A stretch of 33,395 bases of DNA from an uncultured Oscillibacter sp. GTDB taxonomy: Bacteria > Bacillota > Clostridia > Oscillospirales > Oscillospiraceae. The stretch spans positions 1 through 33,395 of the forward strand of contig URXS01000011.1 in NCBI GenBank assembly GCA_900551885.1. The letters run 5' to 3'. This document shows, in pieces, positions 30,677 to 33,395 of this stretch. The notes under the pieces are model-generated. The model did no database searches and was not told where the DNA came from. It worked only from the letters and a program-made list of their open reading frames with translations. Made by a program: the position numbers and the translations under genes. Each line of letters begins with the position of its first letter. Position 1 is the first letter of the stretch.

Positions 30677-31666
30677 ATGTCCAAAAAAATCATGAATCAG
30701 CCCGAGAATTGCGTCAGCGAAGCATTGGCGGGCTTTTTGAGTGCCCATCCCGAGTATGTCCAGGTGGAGGACGCCTCCGCCATCCGGGTCCGGGACCTGA
30801 AAGAGAAAACCGCCATGATTGTGGGCGGTGGCAGCGGCCACGAGCCCATGTTCGGTTATTTTGTGGGGCAGGGCCTGGCAGATGCCTCCGTGATAGGCAA
30901 CGTCTTTACTTCGCCGGATCCCGGCAGCATCTTCAAAGCAGCCATGGAGGTCAATCAGGGCAAGGGAATTCTGTTCGTCTATGGCAACTACTCCGGCGAC
31001 AATATGAATTTTGACATTGCCGCCGAGATGCTGGACGACATGGGAATTGCCACCAAGACCGTCCGTGGCTGGGATGACGTCGCCTCTGCTTCCAAGGAGA
31101 ATTATCAGGACCGGCGGGGCATTGCCGGTATCGTCCCGGTCATCAAGATCGCCGGCGCAGCCTCTGCGAAGCTTTCTCTGGAAGAGGCTTACCGTGTGGC
31201 TTGCAAGGCCAGGGACAATGTTTACAGCATCGGTTTCGGTCTTTCCGGCGCAACCATTCCCGGAGAAAAGAACCCCATTTTTACCCTGGGGGACGATGAG
31301 ATGGAGTATGGCCTGGGGATCCACGGCGAACCCGGTGTTCGCCGGGTCAAGCTCCAAAGTGCCGACGTCATCGTGGAGGAACTGGTGGACAAAATTCTGG
31401 AGGACTCCGGCATTCAGGCCGGGGACACCGTATGCACGCTGGTGAATGGTCTGGGAGCCACTCCGCTTTTGGAGCTGTACATCATGAATCGAAAGCTGGC
31501 AGAGGTCCTGGCCGCCAAAGGAATCCATGTCCATGACATGGATGTGGGCACCTATGTTACCTCTCTGGAAATGGCAGGCGCATCCGTCACCCTGATGAAG
31601 ATGGACGAAGAACTGCTGTCCTATTACGATATGCCCTGCCGTTCTCCTCACTTCAAGCGGGGCTGA
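30677..31666 (+). CDS. dhaK: Dihydroxyacetone kinase-type substrate-binding subunit (DhaK), atypical active site
   Basis: This 329-residue protein starts at ATG 30677 after AAAGGGGGAGCAAAA; open frame upstream overlaps dhaL and is not used. It has GGGSGHEP (H55), the general base D108 in GNYSGDNMNF and H216 in GLGIHGEPG, the His that holds the substrate covalently in this family. The usual KNYTGD segment reads GNYSGD here, so the Lys that contacts dihydroxyacetone is Gly103. The following PCTVP-type loop reads GATIPGEKNP. This suggests a substrate other than dihydroxyacetone, perhaps a longer or branched ketose. It lies 13 bp after dhaL and 45 bp before the E3 gene. Confidence 0.92.
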   Translation: MSKKIMNQPENCVSEALAGFLSAHPEYVQVEDASAIRVRDLKEKTAMIVGGGSGHEPMFGYFVGQGLADASVIGNVFTSPDPGSIFKAAMEVNQGKGILFVYGNYSGDNMNFDIAAEMLDDMGIATKTVRGWDDVASASKENYQDRRGIAGIVPVIKIAGAASAKLSLEEAYRVACKARDNVYSIGFGLSGATIPGEKNPIFTLGDDEMEYGLGIHGEPGVRRVKLQSADVIVEELVDKILEDSGIQAGDTVCTLVNGLGATPLLELYIMNRKLAEVLAAKGIHVHDMDVGTYVTSLEMAGASVTLMKMDEELLSYYDMPCRSPHFKRG

Positions 31667-31711
31667 GCCAGCGGTTCGGATTTTATGCAATTATTGAAAG
31701 GGAATTCTCAT

Positions 31712-33112
31712 ATGAAAATCGTAGTCATTGGCGGCGGCCCTGGCGGTTATGTGGCCGCCATCCGCGCCGCTCAGTTAGGAGCGGAAGTTTCGTTGATCGA
31801 AAAGCAGTATCTGGGCGGCACCTGCCTGAACGTGGGTTGCATTCCCACCAAGTGCCTCCTCCACAGTGCGGAGCTGCTGACGGAGCTCCGGGAACGAGGC
31901 GCCCAGTTGGGCGTGGAGGCGGAAAACGTGCAGGCAAACTTTCCCCAGATCCTCGCCCACAAAAACGAAATTTCCCACCAACTGACATCAGGCATCGCTG
32001 GTCTTCTCCGGCAGAACAAGGTTCAGGTCATTGAAGGAGAGGCTCACTTTACCGCGCCGAAAGTGCTGGAGGTCGTCCAGTCCAACGGTGAAAAAAGCAC
32101 CGTAACCGGCGACGCCATGATTGTAGCGGTGGGATCCGTCAATGCCATTCCGCCCATTCCGGGAATCCGGGACAACCCCTGCTGTGTGGATTCCACTGGT
32201 GCTCTGAGCCTGGAAAAGCTGCCGGAGCGCATGGTGGTGATCGGCGGCGGCGTGATTGGCCTGGAGCTGGCCTGTGCCTACGCCGCATTTGGCACCAAAA
32301 TCACGGTGGTGGAAGCTCAGGACCATGTTCTCCCCATGCTGGATGCCGATCTCACCAAGATCGGTGTGGAACGCATGAAGAAGCTGGGGATCGACTTTTA
32401 CCTGGAGTCTCCCGTCCAATCGGTAGAGTCCTCTGCCGCGGGCGCCACGGTGGTCTGTAAAAGCAGTGCAGGCGAGACTCTTCGCTTTGAGGCGGAAAAA
32501 GTCCTGGTGGCGGTGGGCCGCCGGGCGAATACGGAGTTTCTGGATCTGGAGGCCGGAGGCCTGGAGCATCAGCGGGGAAGCATTGTGGTCAATGACAAAA
32601 TGGAAACCAATGTGCCCGGCGTATACGCTATCGGCGACTGCGTAGCCGGCCACGCCCAATTGGCACATACCGCCTCCGCTATGGGAGAAACCGCCGCTGA
32701 GAACGCCATGGGCGGTTCCGCAGTCTACGATGAACGGACCAATCCCACTTGTGTATATATTGAGCCTGAGGCCGCTTCTGTTGGTCTCACCGAGGCGCAG
32801 TGCAAAGCCCAGGGCATCGACTATGTGGTTGGACGGTTCCCCATGCGGGCAAACGGAAAGGCACTGGTCCTGAACGGTGGAGAGGGTCTGGTGAAAATCA
32901 TCGCCGGACGCCGGTACGGAGATATTCTGGGAATGCATATCATCGGTCCCCGCGCCTCCGACCTGATCGCTGAGGGAGCGCTTGCCATCGGCAGCGAATT
33001 GACGCTGGACGAAGTGATTGCAACCATCCACTCCCATCCAACGGTCTCGGAAGCTCTGCGGGAAGCAGCGCTCCATGCGAAAAAGCGGGCCATTCACATT
33101 CCAAACAAATAA
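31712..33112 (+). CDS. lpdA: Dihydrolipoamide dehydrogenase (E3)
   Basis: This 466-residue flavoenzyme is counted from ATG 31712 behind AAAGGGAATTCTCAT; an in-frame ATG 27 bp upstream has no good site. It has FAD-binding VVIGGGPGGYVAAIRAAQLG, the redox pair C38/C43 in GGTCLNVGCIPTK, NAD-binding VVIGGGVIGLELACAYAAFG, the second FAD motif YAIGDC and the active-site H442/E447 in HSHPTVSEALREA. It reoxidises the E2 lipoyl group with NAD. There is no lipoyl domain fused to it. It is the only E3 in the window and probably serves the E1-E2 complex encoded on the opposite strand at 16233-19556, although the two are in separate operons. Confidence 0.96.
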   Translation: MKIVVIGGGPGGYVAAIRAAQLGAEVSLIEKQYLGGTCLNVGCIPTKCLLHSAELLTELRERGAQLGVEAENVQANFPQILAHKNEISHQLTSGIAGLLRQNKVQVIEGEAHFTAPKVLEVVQSNGEKSTVTGDAMIVAVGSVNAIPPIPGIRDNPCCVDSTGALSLEKLPERMVVIGGGVIGLELACAYAAFGTKITVVEAQDHVLPMLDADLTKIGVERMKKLGIDFYLESPVQSVESSAAGATVVCKSSAGETLRFEAEKVLVAVGRRANTEFLDLEAGGLEHQRGSIVVNDKMETNVPGVYAIGDCVAGHAQLAHTASAMGETAAENAMGGSAVYDERTNPTCVYIEPEAASVGLTEAQCKAQGIDYVVGRFPMRANGKALVLNGGEGLVKIIAGRRYGDILGMHIIGPRASDLIAEGALAIGSELTLDEVIATIHSHPTVSEALREAALHAKKRAIHIPNK

Positions 33113-33124
33113 CACACACTCTTT

Positions 33125-33159
33125 GCCCTCCGGGACTTTTTGAAAAAGTCCCGGAGGGC
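33125..33159 (+). terminator. Long hairpin after the E3 gene
   Basis: GCCCTCCGGGACTTTTT (33125-33141) and its complement (33143-33159) form a stem of up to 17 bp with a very tight loop, 12 bp past the E3 stop. No T tract follows on the plus strand, but T residues in the stem and the second hairpin downstream should end transcription. Confidence 0.7.
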
Positions 33160-33255
33160 GCATTACAGTGGGGCGTTCGGTCTTTTCGCAGCACAGGTGT
33201 TTTCAGCACAGATCTGGGTAACCGTTCGGCCCCCAGTATCCTATTCAGCAAAAAA

Positions 33256-33292
33256 GCCGGCCGGACAAGAGGAGTTCTCTTGTCCGGCCGGT
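33256..33292. terminator. Bidirectional terminator, copy B of a dispersed repeat
   Basis: CCGGCCGGACAAGAG and CTCTTGTCCGGCCGG form the same 15-bp stem as the copy at 14920-14958, here with a GAGTT-type wider loop. On the minus strand GGCTTTTTTGC follows, a strong terminator for the glutamate dehydrogenase gene. On the plus strand TCTTTTACTTT follows. Confidence 0.85.
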
Positions 33293-33324
33293 CTTTTACT
33301 TTACCAACCCATATTCAGGATTTT

Positions 33325-33395
33325 TTAGAAGATACCCTGTGCCATCATGGCGTCGGCCACTCTCTGGAAGCCCGCGATGTTGGCGCCGGCCACCA
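33325..33395 (-). CDS. gdhA: Glutamate dehydrogenase, C-terminal end only
   Basis: The last 22 full codons before the TAA at 33325-33327 read VAGANIAGFQRVADAMMAQGIF. This is the characteristic C terminus of hexameric bacterial glutamate dehydrogenases, which end in GANIAGFxKVADAM-AQG-V/I. The rest of the gene lies beyond the right edge. The enzyme interconverts glutamate and 2-oxoglutarate and is highly expressed in gut Clostridia. It is convergent with the E3 gene, and two hairpins separate them. The call rests on a short stretch, but that stretch is very specific. Confidence 0.85.
   Translation of the reverse strand, partial: VAGANIAGFQRVADAMMAQGIF

Noticed and set aside
33140..33328. Small plus-strand frame at the right end resembling one near 14920 (PAGQE-FSCPAGLLL)
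   Set aside because: The shared peptide is only the translation of the repeated terminator hairpin.

Overview
The window looks like a chromosomal segment of a strictly anaerobic, GC-rich gut Firmicute of the Clostridia (Oscillospiraceae-like). This placement is inferred from gene content and codon use: lipoproteins with Gram-positive style signal peptides, an SLH-domain surface protein, an EFR1-type 2x[4Fe-4S] flavodoxin/ferredoxin protein, a TRAP importer, strong AGGAGG ribosome sites and TGA used normally as a stop. I see no rRNA, tRNA, CRISPR array, phage gene or intact insertion sequence.

Region A (1-9008) is a sensing-and-import block. On the minus strand lie a binding-protein lipoprotein, a YesM/LytS-type histidine kinase and an AraC-type response regulator. 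They overlap end to end and are followed by the start of a beta-phosphoglucomutase. Divergent from them is a three-gene ABC importer: binding lipoprotein, a permease with two fused domains, and an ATPase with a large internal insertion. The arrangement resembles HptRSA-type three-component sensing combined with an AfuABC-type importer, and the phosphoglucomutase suggests a sugar-phosphate substrate. A 10-bp direct repeat with 20-bp spacing just upstream of the importer promoter is a candidate binding site for the regulator.

Region B (9009-15100) is accessory and partly decayed. It holds a secreted YcdB/YcdC-like protein with three SLH repeats behind a good promoter, a broken GLUG-type surface protein, a tandem pair of HD-domain genes of which the first has three in-frame stops, an EFR1 protein, and a non-coding stretch with a strong bidirectional terminator that recurs near the right end of the window.

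Region C (15101-33112) looks like one large catabolic locus. The minus strand carries a 2-oxoacid/acetoin dehydrogenase operon (E1 alpha, E1 beta, E2, and a degenerate iron-alcohol-dehydrogenase-like protein). It also carries a SorC-type regulator, a ribulose-phosphate-3-epimerase-like protein, two different FGGY sugar kinases and an isocitrate-lyase/PEP-mutase-superfamily lyase. The plus strand carries a DctPQM TRAP importer, a second lyase of that superfamily, DhaL, an atypical DhaK and the E3 dihydrolipoamide dehydrogenase. ATTTAC/GTAAAT palindromes sit at the promoters of the E1 alpha, lyase and TRAP units, and a related element lies over the regulator's own promoter, so one regulator may control the whole set. 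Inferred scheme: a carboxylate or sugar acid is imported by TRAP and processed by the lyases, kinases and epimerase to central intermediates, with the E1-E2-E3 complex making acyl-CoA. The substrate cannot be named from sequence. The window ends in the 3' end of a convergent glutamate dehydrogenase gene.
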